A DNA stretch of 43,664 nucleotides. It comes from Verrucomicrobiales bacterium (GTDB lineage: Bacteria; Verrucomicrobiota; Verrucomicrobiia; Verrucomicrobiales; DEV007). The position numbers were made by a program, and so were the translations under genes. Location: assembly GCA_016795505.1 (NCBI GenBank), contig JAEUHH010000039.1, forward strand, positions 1 through 43,664, written 5' to 3'. Positions within the stretch are counted from its first letter, which is position 1, and each line of letters starts with the position of its first letter. The notes beneath the pieces are model-generated. The model saw only the letters and a program-made list of their open reading frames with translations, was not told the origin of the DNA and did no database searches. This document shows positions 25,069-34,584 of this stretch, piece after piece.

Positions 25069-26229
25069 ATGAGCAAGCCCCCCCGTCCCAAATCCCATCC
25101 CCGCAAGGCAACCTCTCCCGCCTCCCGTCGATCCCGCCGAGCCAAGAAAGGCGATATCGCTCCTTCCCTGTCCGCCACCGGCATCGAAACCCATGCCGTC
25201 ACCGAGTCGACTTCGGCCGCCCGCGAGTCGAAGACGGCCGCCGTGACCGACATCCTGAGACGCACGGCTCCGGAGGGCGGCGCCGGCCTGACGGAGGCTT
25301 TCGACGCCATTCTTTCGGGAGCCTCTCCCGATGACATCCTCGCCATCCGCAATCTCCTCGGCAAGCATGTCGAAGCCGCCAAATCCGCGAAGCGCGACCG
25401 CTCGGACTTCGAACTGGCCGATGACTGGCGCGACGGCGGCTACCCCTACCAAAATCTCATGTCCCGCCGCAACTACGAGCGGGAGAAATACAAGCTGCAG
25501 GTCGAACTGCTCAAGCTCCAGGCGTGGGTGAAGAACACCGGCCAGCGGGTCATCATTCTTTTCGAGGGCCGCGACGCCGCCGGCAAGGGCGGTGCGATCA
25601 AACGCTTCATGGAGCACCTCAATCCCCGCGGCGCGCGCGTCGTCGCGCTGGAGAAACCCACCGACTACGAGCGGGGCCAGTGGTACTTCCAACGCTATGT
25701 CGAGCACCTGCCCACCAAGGGTGAAATCGTGCTCTTCGACCGATCCTGGTACAACCGCGCCGGCGTCGAGCGCGTCATGGGCTTCTGCACCGACGACGAA
25801 TATCTCGAGTTCATGCGCCAGGCTCCGGAATTCGAGCGCAACCTCGTGCGCAGCGGCATCCACCTCATCAAATTCTGGTTCTCCGTGAGTCGCAGGGAAC
25901 AGCGCCGCCGCTTCAAGGAGCGCAAATCCCACCCGCTGAAGCAGTGGAAGCTCTCCCCCATCGACATGGCGTCTCTGGACAAATGGGAAGACTACACCAC
26001 CGCCAAGGAGGCCATGTTCTTCCACACCGATACCGCCGACTCTCCCTGGACCGTGGTGAAATCCGACTGCAAAAAGCGCGCCCGGCTCAATGCCCTGCGC
26101 TACGTGCTGCACAAGCTCCCCTACGCGAGAAAGGATCCCAAGCAGATCGGCCCCGTCGATCCCCTGCTCGTCGGCCGGGCCAACGTCGTTTACGAACGCG
26201 GCGAAAAGGAGGACATCGCCATCCTCTGA
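25069..26229 (+). CDS. ppk2: Polyphosphate kinase 2
   Basis: A 386-residue cytoplasmic enzyme of the PPK2 family. A Lys/Arg/Ser-rich tail of about 30 residues and a variable region precede the core. Walker A is EGRDAAGKGGAIKRF (residues 166-180), and Walker B with the following Arg-rich lid is FDRSWYNRAGVERVMGF (223-239). EKPTDYERGQWYFQRYVEHL and the C-terminal KLSPIDMASLDKWEDYT and SDCKKRARLNALRYVL are class I signatures. PPK2 transfers phosphate between polyphosphate and nucleotides, mostly toward GTP or ATP from the diphosphates. It lies on the same strand as the Fe-S genes but about 100 bp away, with no clear promoter seen. Confidence 0.93.
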   Translation: MSKPPRPKSHPRKATSPASRRSRRAKKGDIAPSLSATGIETHAVTESTSAARESKTAAVTDILRRTAPEGGAGLTEAFDAILSGASPDDILAIRNLLGKHVEAAKSAKRDRSDFELADDWRDGGYPYQNLMSRRNYEREKYKLQVELLKLQAWVKNTGQRVIILFEGRDAAGKGGAIKRFMEHLNPRGARVVALEKPTDYERGQWYFQRYVEHLPTKGEIVLFDRSWYNRAGVERVMGFCTDDEYLEFMRQAPEFERNLVRSGIHLIKFWFSVSRREQRRRFKERKSHPLKQWKLSPIDMASLDKWEDYTTAKEAMFFHTDTADSPWTVVKSDCKKRARLNALRYVLHKLPYARKDPKQIGPVDPLLVGRANVVYERGEKEDIAIL

Positions 26230-26463
26230 CTGCCGCCCGGCTTCCTGATCCGGCTCGACGGCAAACCCCGTCCCCCGGCGATCTGCCGCCATGCCCTCGG
26301 CCGATCGTCCGGGCGGCAAAAATCGGCCCTTTTCAGATGGCCAAACGCCGTCATATTCCGCCCACACCCGTCCCACCACCGTCCGCAATTCCTTGCAGAC
26401 TCTGCCTCCCGCCGCCACCCTTACCTTCCCGACCGTCCTCCCGCCGACGATCGCCTCCCGACC

Positions 26464-27954
26464 ATGAGCCGCACGTTCCTCGTCGTGGACCGGCCCGCCG
26501 ACTGGTCGATCGCCCTGCCCGATGGGGTGCGAATGATCACTCCCCGCGAGTACCTCACCGAGCCCGACCTGCAGCGGCTCCGCCGGGCCCGCGTCTTCAA
26601 TCTCTCGCGCGACTACTCCTACCAGAGCGCCGGCTACTACGTGTCCCTGCTCGCCGAGGCCCGCGGCCATCGGCCCCTCCCCAGCGTGACCACCCTGCGA
26701 CATCTGCACGGCCGCCAACCCGTCGTCACGCCCGAACTCCAGCAGGTCATCCAGTCATCCCTGTCCCGACTCCAATCCGAGGAGTTCACGCTTTCCATCT
26801 ACTTCGCCCGCAGCCTGGCCAAACGCCACGACCGGCTCGCGCGAGCCCTCTACAATCTCTTTCCCGCCCCCCTGCTCCGCGCCAATTTCGCTCTCGGCCG
26901 CAATGGCAACTGGCGCCTGCGTTCTCTCGGGCCGATTCCCGCCCGCGACATTCCTGAAAGCCACGCCGAATTCGTCAGGGAAGCCGCCCAGCGCTGGCTC
27001 CGTCGTCCCGCCGAAGCCGGTCCGCCATCCGCCGCCCGATACAACCTGGCCATCCTGATCGATCCCGCCGAGACCCTGCCGCCTTCCGATGAAGGAGCCC
27101 TGAAACGCTTCATCCGCGCCGCCGCACGCCAAAAGATCGCCGCCGAACTCATCGAGCCAGACGACCTCGGCTCTCTCGCCGAATATGACGCCCTCTTCAT
27201 CCGGGCTACCACTTCGGTTGAGAATTTCACCTTCCGCTTCGCCCGCCGCGCCGTTGACGAGGGCATACCCGTCCTCGACGATCCCGTGTCCATCCTCCGC
27301 TGCTCGAACAAGGTCTTCATGGCCGAACTCTTCGAGCGCCACCAGATTCCCGCCCCGCTGACCCGCATCCTCTACCGCGGGGCCGCCACCGATGCCCTGC
27401 GTGCCCTCGGCCTGCCCCTGGTGCTGAAACAGCCCGACTCCTCCTTTTCCCAGGGAGTCATCAAGATCAAGACCGCCGAGGAGTTCGACTCCACCTGCGC
27501 CCGCCTCTTCCAGTCCACCGACCTGCTCATCGCCCAGCAGTACCTGCCCACCGAGTTCGACTGGCGCATCGGAGTGCTCGATGGACGACCGCTCTACGCC
27601 TGCCGGTATTACATGGCCCGCGGTCACTGGCAGATCTACAAAACCACGGTTAATTCCCGGCACACCATCTCCGGCCGTTCCGACACCCTGCCCATTGAGC
27701 AGGCGCCGCCCGCCATCGTCGACACCGCCGTCCGCGCCGCCAATCTCATCGGCGACGGCTTTTATGGAGTCGACCTGAAGGAGATCAACGGGCGCCCCCT
27801 CGTCATCGAGATCAACGACAATCCGTCGATCGAGCAGGGTGTCGAAGATCTCGTGCTCAAGGACTCCCTTTACGATGCCGTCATCCAGTCCTTTGTCCGC
27901 CGCATCGAGAGCCGCCTCGCCGGCAACGTCCCTCCGGCGAACCGCCTGCCCTGA
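26464..27954 (+). CDS. RimK-like ATP-grasp protein with N-terminal RLAN-type domain
   Basis: A 496-residue protein. The first 160 residues (IALPDGVRMITPREYLTEPD, RVFNLSRDYSYQSAGYYVSL) match the RimK-like ATP-grasp N-terminal domain. From about 190 comes the ATP-grasp part: DDPVSILRCSNKVFMAELFE, PLVLKQPDSSFSQGVIK with its ATP-binding Lys, FDWRIGVLDGRPLYACRYYM, and the metal-binding end VIEINDNPSIEQGVED. RimK relatives ligate an amino acid, often glutamate, to a carboxylate of a protein or small molecule. No partner gene is obvious, so the substrate is unknown. It follows ppk2 after a 234-bp gap in which I see no other feature. Confidence 0.88.
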   Translation: MSRTFLVVDRPADWSIALPDGVRMITPREYLTEPDLQRLRRARVFNLSRDYSYQSAGYYVSLLAEARGHRPLPSVTTLRHLHGRQPVVTPELQQVIQSSLSRLQSEEFTLSIYFARSLAKRHDRLARALYNLFPAPLLRANFALGRNGNWRLRSLGPIPARDIPESHAEFVREAAQRWLRRPAEAGPPSAARYNLAILIDPAETLPPSDEGALKRFIRAAARQKIAAELIEPDDLGSLAEYDALFIRATTSVENFTFRFARRAVDEGIPVLDDPVSILRCSNKVFMAELFERHQIPAPLTRILYRGAATDALRALGLPLVLKQPDSSFSQGVIKIKTAEEFDSTCARLFQSTDLLIAQQYLPTEFDWRIGVLDGRPLYACRYYMARGHWQIYKTTVNSRHTISGRSDTLPIEQAPPAIVDTAVRAANLIGDGFYGVDLKEINGRPLVIEINDNPSIEQGVEDLVLKDSLYDAVIQSFVRRIESRLAGNVPPANRLP

Positions 27955-27992
27955 GAGAGCTGGCACAGTGCTTTGCCCTACCCAACCAAATC

Positions 27993-28634
27993 TTACCCCT
28001 GCTTCCCATGCCGGCTCAGCAGGGGCTTGATCACCACCCAGAGCAGTGCCGGCACCACGGCGCTCAGGATCAGGGCCCATGTCGGACTCCCCCGGCCCGC
28101 CGCCCCGATCGCCGCAAAGGCAAATCCGAGCGGCACGCTGCCACACGCCAGAGCGGCCGCGAACCGGCCAAAGGGCATCCGCGAAAGCCCTGCCAGACAG
28201 GAGATCACCTCCGGCATCACCGGCAGCCAGCGCGACAAGGCCACCAGAAAGCCGCCTGCCGGCCCTGCAAAGACCCGCTCGCTGACTTCCAGGTCGTGCT
28301 CTCCCGCGATGAAGGCCGCCGCCCGGTGCCCCAGTCGCCGACACAGACCATAGGCCAGCAGACCGGACATCATCGACCCAACCGCACCGATCAGGCCCCC
28401 CAGCCAGATGCCATACACATAGCCAAGGGCCGAAATCACCGCCGTTCCCGGCACCGGCAGCACGATGTCCCCCATCAACAGCCCGATTCCCGCTAGCCAG
28501 CCCCACGCCCCGCAGCCTCGCAGCCAGTCGACCGCTGCTTCACCGGAAAAATAACTTTCAAATCCCTCCCCCCAGATCGCGAACGGGATCAGGACCAAGG
28601 CTGCCAGGATGAGAATGATCCAGAGCAAACGCAT
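27993..28634 (-). CDS. VTT/DedA-family membrane protein
   Basis: A 213-residue integral membrane protein with about five to six hydrophobic segments. The core matches the VTT (SNARE-associated, TVP38/TMEM64, DedA) domain: GDIVLPVPGTAVISALGYVY, LAYGLCRRLGHRAA, and LVALSRWLPVMPEVISCLAG with its re-entrant Pro motif, then FAFAAIGAAGR. Members are thought to be lipid scramblases or transporters; no substrate can be assigned. It is convergent with the ATP-grasp gene and about 80 bp downstream of the unknown gene on the same strand. Confidence 0.87.
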   Translation of the reverse strand: MRLLWIILILAALVLIPFAIWGEGFESYFSGEAAVDWLRGCGAWGWLAGIGLLMGDIVLPVPGTAVISALGYVYGIWLGGLIGAVGSMMSGLLAYGLCRRLGHRAAAFIAGEHDLEVSERVFAGPAGGFLVALSRWLPVMPEVISCLAGLSRMPFGRFAAALACGSVPLGFAFAAIGAAGRGSPTWALILSAVVPALLWVVIKPLLSRHGKQG

Positions 28635-28715
28635 CGCAGGAAAGAATCGAACCCGGGCCCTCGACGGACGCGGACGATCAAAGCTGGCTCAACTGCCCCC
28701 GGTTCTCCAGCGCCA

Positions 28716-29042
28716 TCAGCGCCGCTCGTAGACCTCGAAGCTGTCGAAGACCACTTCCTCGCTCGCCGCCGCGAGCGCCGCGATGGAATCGTAGTGATCC
28801 TGATCCTCTTCCGTCTGCCACGGGATGTCCGCGTAGAGACTCACGAACTCCACGAACCGCATGCCGAGCTTTCGGCTGGCGAATTCCAGTTGGAACTGCT
28901 CCAGCCCGTCGCGCGCGTCTGTCGCCTGGACAAAACAATAGACGTAGCCGCCTTCGAATTCGCCGTAGTGCTTGGACCCGGGCTCGTAGGTGAACTCGAC
29001 ATTGGCCCAGTAAACCAACCGGTCAGGTGCGGGATGAAACAT
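28716..29042 (-). CDS. Unrecognised small cytoplasmic protein
   Basis: A protein of 108 residues, MFHPAPDRLVYWANVEFTYE followed by GGYVYCFVQATDARDGLEQF. It is rich in aromatic and acidic residues and has no signal peptide or membrane helix. The alternation of strands and one long helix (DGLEQFQLEFASRKLGMRFV) suggests an alpha/beta sandwich, but I cannot name a family. The ATG at 29042 was preferred to 29084, whose extension (MARRRTIIHSHSTT) has no structure. The frame's codon use and GC match those of its neighbours. It lies upstream of the VTT membrane protein on the same strand. Confidence 0.6.
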   Translation of the reverse strand: MFHPAPDRLVYWANVEFTYEPGSKHYGEFEGGYVYCFVQATDARDGLEQFQLEFASRKLGMRFVEFVSLYADIPWQTEEDQDHYDSIAALAAASEEVVFDSFEVYERR

Positions 29043-29357
29043 GGTCGTGGAGTGGGAGTGAATGATGGTCCGTCGCCGGGCCACCGGCCGCCCGCAGGCA
29101 AGCCAATGGGCCGATCATCGCCGAATTCCCGACGGGATGCAAAGCAAAAGGGCTGCCAAACGCCCCGCCCTTCTCGGGAGGGGCCCAAGCAGCCCATCCC
29201 AGGCGGAAAATGCCACCCGGATCGCGATTTTCATGAAATGCGGCTTTGACTCTCCCCGTCTGCCCGTGCCAAGGATCTCCCCTACCGGCGGACCGGACAG
29301 CCCGACCGCCTGTTTCCCTCATCATCCCTTCACAGCACCCTTCTTCCGACCCATCCC
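29043..29357. other. Divergent intergenic region, no feature seen
   Basis: These 315 bp separate divergent genes and should hold their promoters. I see GC-rich inverted stretches near 29160-29190 but no T-run terminator, RNA gene, repeat or near-consensus promoter. Confidence 0.4.
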
Positions 29358-30215
29358 ATGAAACTGCTCCGCCACGGCCTCGCCGGCTCTGAAAAACCCG
29401 GTCTGCAACTCCCCGACGGCACCCGTATCGACGCTTCGGGCTGCGGATACGACTGGAATGAGGCGTTTTTTGCCGATCCCACGAACCTGGACCGGGTTCG
29501 CGACTGGGCTGCCGGCCCCGGTGCATCGGCTCCCGTCATCGCCCCCGGCACCCGCCTGGGATCGGCCATCTGCCGGCCCAGCAAGATCATCTGCATCGGC
29601 CTGAATTTCTCCGACCACGCCCGCGAAACCGGCGCCACGCCCCCCGCCGAGCCGATCGTATTTTTCAAGGCCACCAGCGCCCTCGTCGGCCCCGACGATG
29701 ACCTCGTCATCCCCCGCGGCAGCGAAAAGACCGACTGGGAGGTGGAACTCGGCGTCGTCATCGGCCGCAAAGCCAGCTACGTCAGCGAAGCCGATGCCCT
29801 CGACCATGTCGCCGGCTACGTGCTGCACAATGACTACAGCGAGCGGGCTTTCCAGCTCGAGCGCGGCGGCCAGTGGGTCAAAGGCAAAAGCTGCGACACC
29901 TTTGCCCCGGTTGGCCCCTTCCTCGCCACCCCGGACGAGATCGCCGACGTCAACAACCTGCGCATGTGGCTGAAAGTGAACGGCCAGACCATGCAGGACG
30001 GCAACACGTCGAACTTGATCTTCAATATCCCGACCCTCATCAGCTACCTGAGCCAGTTCATGACCCTGCTGCCCGGAGACCTCATCTCCACCGGCACCCC
30101 CGCCGGCGTGGGACTCGGGATGAAGCCGCCGATTTTCCTGAAGCCCGGCGACCGCGTCGCCTTGGGCATTGACGGTCTCGGCGAGCAGCGCCAAGTGGCC
30201 ACGGCCTGCCCGTGA
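29358..30215 (+). CDS. Fumarylacetoacetate hydrolase family protein
   Basis: A 285-residue cytoplasmic enzyme of the FAH superfamily. A variable N-terminal 65 residues precede the core. The core has SKIICIGLNFSDHARETG, the metal-binding Glu pair in TDWEVELGVVIG, an Asp in YVLHNDYSERAFQ, GKSCDTFAPVGPFL, and the C-terminal LLPGDLISTGTPAGVGLG. These fit a 2-keto acid or acylpyruvate hydrolase that cleaves a C-C bond, such as 2,4-diketo-3-deoxy-L-fuconate hydrolase, or a ureidoglycolate lyase-like enzyme; the substrate cannot be fixed here. The start at 29358 gives MKLLRHG, the usual beginning. It precedes the ABC transporter genes with a 151-bp gap. Confidence 0.92.
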   Translation: MKLLRHGLAGSEKPGLQLPDGTRIDASGCGYDWNEAFFADPTNLDRVRDWAAGPGASAPVIAPGTRLGSAICRPSKIICIGLNFSDHARETGATPPAEPIVFFKATSALVGPDDDLVIPRGSEKTDWEVELGVVIGRKASYVSEADALDHVAGYVLHNDYSERAFQLERGGQWVKGKSCDTFAPVGPFLATPDEIADVNNLRMWLKVNGQTMQDGNTSNLIFNIPTLISYLSQFMTLLPGDLISTGTPAGVGLGMKPPIFLKPGDRVALGIDGLGEQRQVATACP

Positions 30216-30324
30216 TCGTCCCGGCATCACAACCGGCCACCAGTTGGCCGCCTTCTCGCTCCCAGCGAGCCGTGATCGTCCCCTGATCGGCGTCCGCGGC
30301 ACGCCCTCGAACCCGCGATTTGCG

Positions 30325-30346
30325 CGAAGCCGGGAAGTCGGCTTCG
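30325..30346 (+). other. Hairpin just upstream of the ABC ATPase start
   Basis: CGAAGCCG (30325-30332) pairs perfectly with CGGCTTCG (30339-30346) around a six-base loop, 20 bases before the ATG at 30367. It has only TTT afterwards, so it is a poor terminator; it could end the FAH transcript partly or affect translation of the ATPase. It may also have no role. Confidence 0.3.
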
Positions 30347-30366
30347 TTTGCGCTCCCACGTTTTCC

Positions 30367-31062
30367 ATGAGTGATCCCATCGTCCAACTGAAAGCCGTCT
30401 CCAAGTGGTATCCGTCCGATCCCGGACGCCGCGTGCTCGATGGCATCGACCTCTCCATCGCCCCCGGCGAGCGTTTCGCCATCGTCGGCCCCTCGGGCTG
30501 CGGCAAGAGCACCCTGCTCAATATCCTCGGTACCCTAGACCGCCCCAGCGAGGGCAGCGTCATCGTCGCCGGACAGTCGATGGATGCCTGTGACGAGCCC
30601 ACCACCGCCGCCCTGCGGGGTCGTGAAATCGGATTCATCTTCCAGCTCCATCACCTGCTACCCCAATGCACCGCGCTGGAAAATGTGCTCGTTCCCACCC
30701 TGGCGATCACTCCGCGTCCCGATCCCGCCGAAGCCGCCGGACGCGCCCGCGAACTGCTGGGGCGCGTGGGTCTGGCCAACAAACTGGATAGTCGCCCCTC
30801 CCAGCTTTCCGGAGGCGAACGCCAGCGCGTCGCCGTGGTGCGCGCCCTGATCAACCGCCCCCGCCTGCTTCTCGCCGACGAGCCCACCGGAGCCCTCGAC
30901 GAAGACAACGCCGCCCGTCTCATCGATCTCCTCATTGAGCTCAACGAGTCGGATCAGGGCCACCTCGCCCTCGTCATGGTCACCCACGACCTCGCCCTGG
31001 CCAACCGCCTCGGCTCCGTCCGCCCTCTTCGCGAGGGGCGTTTCGTCACGGAGAGCCTTTGA
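30367..31062 (+). CDS. ABC transporter ATP-binding protein (LolD/MacB-like)
   Basis: A 231-residue ATPase. Walker A is GPSGCGKST (residues 41-49), the Q-loop is [11 protein letters not shown], the signature is [15 protein letters not shown], Walker B is [12 protein letters not shown], and the switch His is in [11 protein letters not shown]. The HHLLPQ segment and overall length are typical of the LolD/MacB/FtsE group that powers extraction of lipoproteins or export of other substrates from the inner membrane outward. The start at 30367 yields [16 protein letters not shown]; the upstream frame is unsupported. The permease gene follows on the same strand after an unusual AT-rich 155-bp spacer with long inverted repeats. 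Confidence 0.93.
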   Translation: MSDPIVQLKAVSKWYPSDPGRRVLDGIDLSIAPGERFAIVGPSGCGKSTLLNILGTLDRPSEGSVIVAGQSMDACDEPTTAALRGREIGFIFQLHHLLPQCTALENVLVPTLAITPRPDPAEAAGRARELLGRVGLANKLDSRPSQLSGGERQRVAVVRALINRPRLLLADEPTGALDEDNAARLIDLLIELNESDQGHLALVMVTHDLALANRLGSVRPLREGRFVTESL

Positions 31063-31072
31063 TCGGCAAAAG

Positions 31073-31204
31073 GTAAAAAGTGAAAAGTGAAAAGTGAAAA
31101 GTGAAAGGCCGTCAACCTATAGAAAGATAACGTAAAAGTAACCAAAAAGAATTCCCTCAATTTAAATACCAAACACTTCTAACTTTTTACTTTTCACTTT
31201 TTAC
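31073..31204. repeat. AT-rich inverted-repeat island between ABC genes
   Basis: GTAAAAAGTGAAAAGT at 31073-31088 is the exact reverse complement of 31189-31204, and the match extends about seven bases further inward with one mismatch. The left arm also holds four tandem copies of a 7-base GTGAAAA-type unit (31080-31107). The 132-bp block is far more AT-rich than its surroundings, and the spacing between arms is about 100 bp. This looks like a small non-coding insertion or a large hairpin. Confidence 0.8.
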
Positions 31205-31217
31205 TCTCCACTCCCCC

Positions 31218-34200
31218 ATGTCCCTCCTCCGCCTCACTCTCGCCTCTCTCACCCACTACCGCGGGCTCAATCTCGCGGTGCTGGCGGGGGTGGCGCTGAC
31301 TTCGGCGATCCTGAGCGGAGCCCTTGTGGTGGGTGACTCGGTCAAGGAGAGCCTGCGCCGCAACGGAGCCGCCCGCATCGCCGGCACGGGGCCGGTTCTC
31401 GTCGGCGGCGAGCGATTTTTCACCACCGCCCTGACCGATCGACTGAGCCGGGAACCCCAGGCTCCACAGGTCATCGCCCCCGTCCTGCAGCTGGAGGGCA
31501 CCGTGAGCGTCCCCGGCGGCAGCCGTCGCCTCAACGGCGTGCAGATCGTCGGCGTCACCGATGCCTTTTGGAAACTGACCGAAGCCGGCGCCGCCCCGGA
31601 GGCCCTTGCCGCCAAGGGGGCCGACTGGTTTGCGGTGAACGACGCCGCCGCCCGCCGCCTCGGCGTGAAACCCGGCGACCGCGTCATCGCCCGCATGGAA
31701 AAGCCGGGAGCCCTGTCCCGCGATGCACCGCTGTCGGGCGAATCCGAACAGACCGTGCCGCTCTCCGGCACCATCGACGCGGTGGTGGATGCAGCCCATT
31801 TCGGTCGTTATAGCCTCAAGGCCGAGCAGGTGTCCGCCGCCACCGTCTTCGTCCCGCTGGAGAAACTGCAGTTGACCGTGGAAAAGGAAGGCCAGGCCAA
31901 TGTCCTGCTCGCCGACGCGGCCGCCGACCGGACCGCCTTCGCCGCCGCCGTCGAGCGCGCCTGGAATCTCGCCGATGCCGAGTTGCACCTCGCCAAGGTC
32001 GGTCCCGGCGAGGTGCTCTGGCAACTCAGCACCGCCCGTGTCTTTCTCGATCCCGGCACCGTCGAGAAGGCCCGCGACGTCGCCGGCCCGGCCGTCTCCG
32101 ATGCCGTGCTCACCTATCTGGTCAACGGCATCCGCGTCGGCGACCGGCTCACCCCCTACTCCATGGTCGCCGCCACCGGCCACGCCGCCAATCAACTCGT
32201 CCCCGCCGACCTGGGTCCGAACGAGATCGTCGTCACCGACTGGCTGGCCGAGGATCTGGCGCTCCGGAACGGCGACGCCATCCGCCTCGAATACTATGTC
32301 GTCGACACCGGACGCAAGCTCCGCGAGGAGAGCAGCGAATTCACCGTCCGCGCCGTCGTGCCGATGGAGCATCCCCAGATCGACCGCTCCTGGACCCCGG
32401 AGTTCCCCGGCGTGCTGGAAGTCGACTCCATGGACGAGTGGGAGCCCGGCATCCCCATCGACAAGGAGCGCATCCGCAAGAAGGATGACGAATACTGGGA
32501 GGAATACCGCGCCACGCCCAAGGCCTTCGTCGCCCTCGAGCCAGGCCGCCAATTGTGGTCCAACCGATTTGGCAACACCACCTCGGTGCGTTTTCCCGTT
32601 TCCGCCATCACCGCGGAAGCGTTTGAAAAGGGACTTAAAGAGCGGCTCACCCTCGCCGACCTCGGCTGGACCCTCCGCGACCTGCCCGCCGAGTCTGCCG
32701 CCGCAGTGGCGGATTCCTTCGATTTCGGCCAGCTATTCGCCGCGATGAGCTTTTTCCTCATCGTGGCCGCGCTGATTCTCACCGGATTGGTGTTCGTCTT
32801 CGGTATCGAGCAACGCGCCTCGCAGATCGGGCTGATGATGGCCCTCGGCTTTCCCGCCCGCCGCGTGCGCCGGCTGTTCCTGGCCGAAGCCGCCGCTCTT
32901 GGCATCGTGGGCGCCCTGCTCGGCCTCGTCGGCGGCTGGATCTACACCCGCCTCGCCCTACTCGGCATGTCGGGGGCCTGGCAGGCGGCCGCGTCGGGCA
33001 TCGAGTTTGTCTATCACATCCGTCCGGCCAGCCTCGCGGCTGCCTTTGCCATCACGGTGCTGATGGCGCTCGGCGTGGTTTGGTTTGCCAGCCGGTTGGT
33101 CATGCGGGTCCAGCCCGGCCACCTCATTGCCGGCGGCGAGGCCATTTCCCCGTCCACCAGCCAGCCCGGGCACTCGAATCGCCGCTCGTGGAGCCTCTGG
33201 ATCGGCCTGACCAGCCTGCTCGCCGGTTTGGGTTGCCTCCTCGCGCCCAAGGTGCCCGGCACCATGGCGGAACAGGGGCTTTTCTTCGGCGCCGGTTTCC
33301 TGCTCACCATCGCCGGAGTCAGCGCCTGTGCCCTCGGCCTGCGCCGGCTGGAGCGCCCCGGCCGCGCTGTCACCAGCCTCGCGGCGCTTGGCCGGCAGTA
33401 CTCCGTGCGCCGGAAAGGCCGCAGTCTCGCCGTGATCGGACTCATGGCCGCCGGCGTCTTCATGGTCACCGCGATCAATTCCTTCCGGCTCGAGGGCGAG
33501 CGCGGAGCCGAGCGACGTGGCTCCGGCACCGGCGGCTTCGCCTATGTGGGCGAGTCCACCCTGCCTGTTTACGAGGACCTCAACGGCGATCAGGGACGCG
33601 AGAAATACGGCTTCCCCGTCTTCGAACGCGACGACTACTGGTGGCTCGTGCCCTTCCGCGTCAGCGATGGCGACGATGCCAGTTGTCTCAATCTCAACCG
33701 CGCCCAGCGGCCCCGCCTGATGGGGGTGAACCCCGCCAAACTGACCGAGACCCGCGCCTTCACCTTCATGAAAAGCGCCGGCGAGCCACCCCACGACGGT
33801 TGGGACGCCCTGAAAACGCCCCTCGAACCCGTGGACGGCATGCCTGTCTACCCCGGCGTCATCGACATGAACACCGCGACCTACGCGCTGAAGCGCGGGC
33901 TCGGCGATGTCATCATCTACGAGTCGGCTGGCGGCCAGACCTTCGGCGTCCGCCTCGTTGGCCTGCTCGAGACATCCATCCTGCAGGGCACCATCATCAT
34001 CTCCGAGGAAGCCTTCGTGCAGGAGTTTCCCGACGCCGGCGGCTACCGTTTCTTCCTGCTCGACGCCGACGGTCCCGCCACCGCCACCCGCGTCGCGGAG
34101 CAGTTGACGCGCATGCTGGGCGACCGCGGTCTCGAAATGATCCCCGCCTGGCAGCGGCTCAACGAATTCAACGCCGTGCAGAATACCTACCTCAGCATCT

Positions 34201-34565
34201 TCTCCACCCTCGGCGGACTCGGCCTGCTGCTGGGCACCGTGGGCCTGGCCGTCGTGGTGGGCCGCAACGTGCTGGAACGGCGCGGCCAGCTCGGACTGAT
34301 GCAGGCCGTTGGCTTCACCCGCCGCTCCCTCGCCCGGATGGTGCTGGACGAACACTGGTTCCTTCACGTCCTAGGCGTCCTGCTCGGCATCGCCGCCGCC
34401 GTCGTCGCTGTGCTGCCCAAGTTACTCAGCCAGTCAGCCGCGCTGCCCTACGGCCTGCTCATCGGCATCAATGCCGCCATCCTCATAGGCGGTCTCGTCT
34501 TCTGCGCCGTCGCCGCCCGGCTGGTGCTGCGCGGCCCCCTGATCGAGGCGCTCCGCTCGGAATAG
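31218..34565 (+). CDS. Large FtsX/MacB-like ABC transporter permease
   Basis: A 1115-residue membrane protein. An N-terminal helix (GLNLAVLAGVALTSAILSGA) is followed by a large periplasmic domain of about 450 residues. The first FtsX core is at about 515-640 (FFLIVAALILTGLVFVFGIE, SQIGLMMALGFPARRVRRLF). Central helices and a second periplasmic region follow, then a second FtsX core at about 985-1110 (LGGLGLLLGTVGLAVVVGRN, GQLGLMQAVGFTRRSLARMV). Two cores in one chain make it a fused permease, as in large lipoprotein or efflux exporters of the DUF214/FtsX type. It surely works with the preceding LolD-like ATPase. The periplasmic regions would contact substrate or a partner. The start at 31218 lies just beyond the inverted repeat. 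Confidence 0.92.
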   Translation: MSLLRLTLASLTHYRGLNLAVLAGVALTSAILSGALVVGDSVKESLRRNGAARIAGTGPVLVGGERFFTTALTDRLSREPQAPQVIAPVLQLEGTVSVPGGSRRLNGVQIVGVTDAFWKLTEAGAAPEALAAKGADWFAVNDAAARRLGVKPGDRVIARMEKPGALSRDAPLSGESEQTVPLSGTIDAVVDAAHFGRYSLKAEQVSAATVFVPLEKLQLTVEKEGQANVLLADAAADRTAFAAAVERAWNLADAELHLAKVGPGEVLWQLSTARVFLDPGTVEKARDVAGPAVSDAVLTYLVNGIRVGDRLTPYSMVAATGHAANQLVPADLGPNEIVVTDWLAEDLALRNGDAIRLEYYVVDTGRKLREESSEFTVRAVVPMEHPQIDRSWTPEFPGVLEVDSMDEWEPGIPIDKERIRKKDDEYWEEYRATPKAFVALEPGRQLWSNRFGNTTSVRFPVSAITAEAFEKGLKERLTLADLGWTLRDLPAESAAAVADSFDFGQLFAAMSFFLIVAALILTGLVFVFGIEQRASQIGLMMALGFPARRVRRLFLAEAAALGIVGALLGLVGGWIYTRLALLGMSGAWQAAASGIEFVYHIRPASLAAAFAITVLMALGVVWFASRLVMRVQPGHLIAGGEAISPSTSQPGHSNRRSWSLWIGLTSLLAGLGCLLAPKVPGTMAEQGLFFGAGFLLTIAGVSACALGLRRLERPGRAVTSLAALGRQYSVRRKGRSLAVIGLMAAGVFMVTAINSFRLEGERGAERRGSGTGGFAYVGESTLPVYEDLNGDQGREKYGFPVFERDDYWWLVPFRVSDGDDASCLNLNRAQRPRLMGVNPAKLTETRAFTFMKSAGEPPHDGWDALKTPLEPVDGMPVYPGVIDMNTATYALKRGLGDVIIYESAGGQTFGVRLVGLLETSILQGTIIISEEAFVQEFPDAGGYRFFLLDADGPATATRVAEQLTRMLGDRGLEMIPAWQRLNEFNAVQNTYLSIFSTLGGLGLLLGTVGLAVVVGRNVLERRGQLGLMQAVGFTRRSLARMVLDEHWFLHVLGVLLGIAAAVVAVLPKLLSQSAALPYGLLIGINAAILIGGLVFCAVAARLVLRGPLIEALRSE

Positions 34566-34584
34566 AAATGCCCCTAAAGACCAG

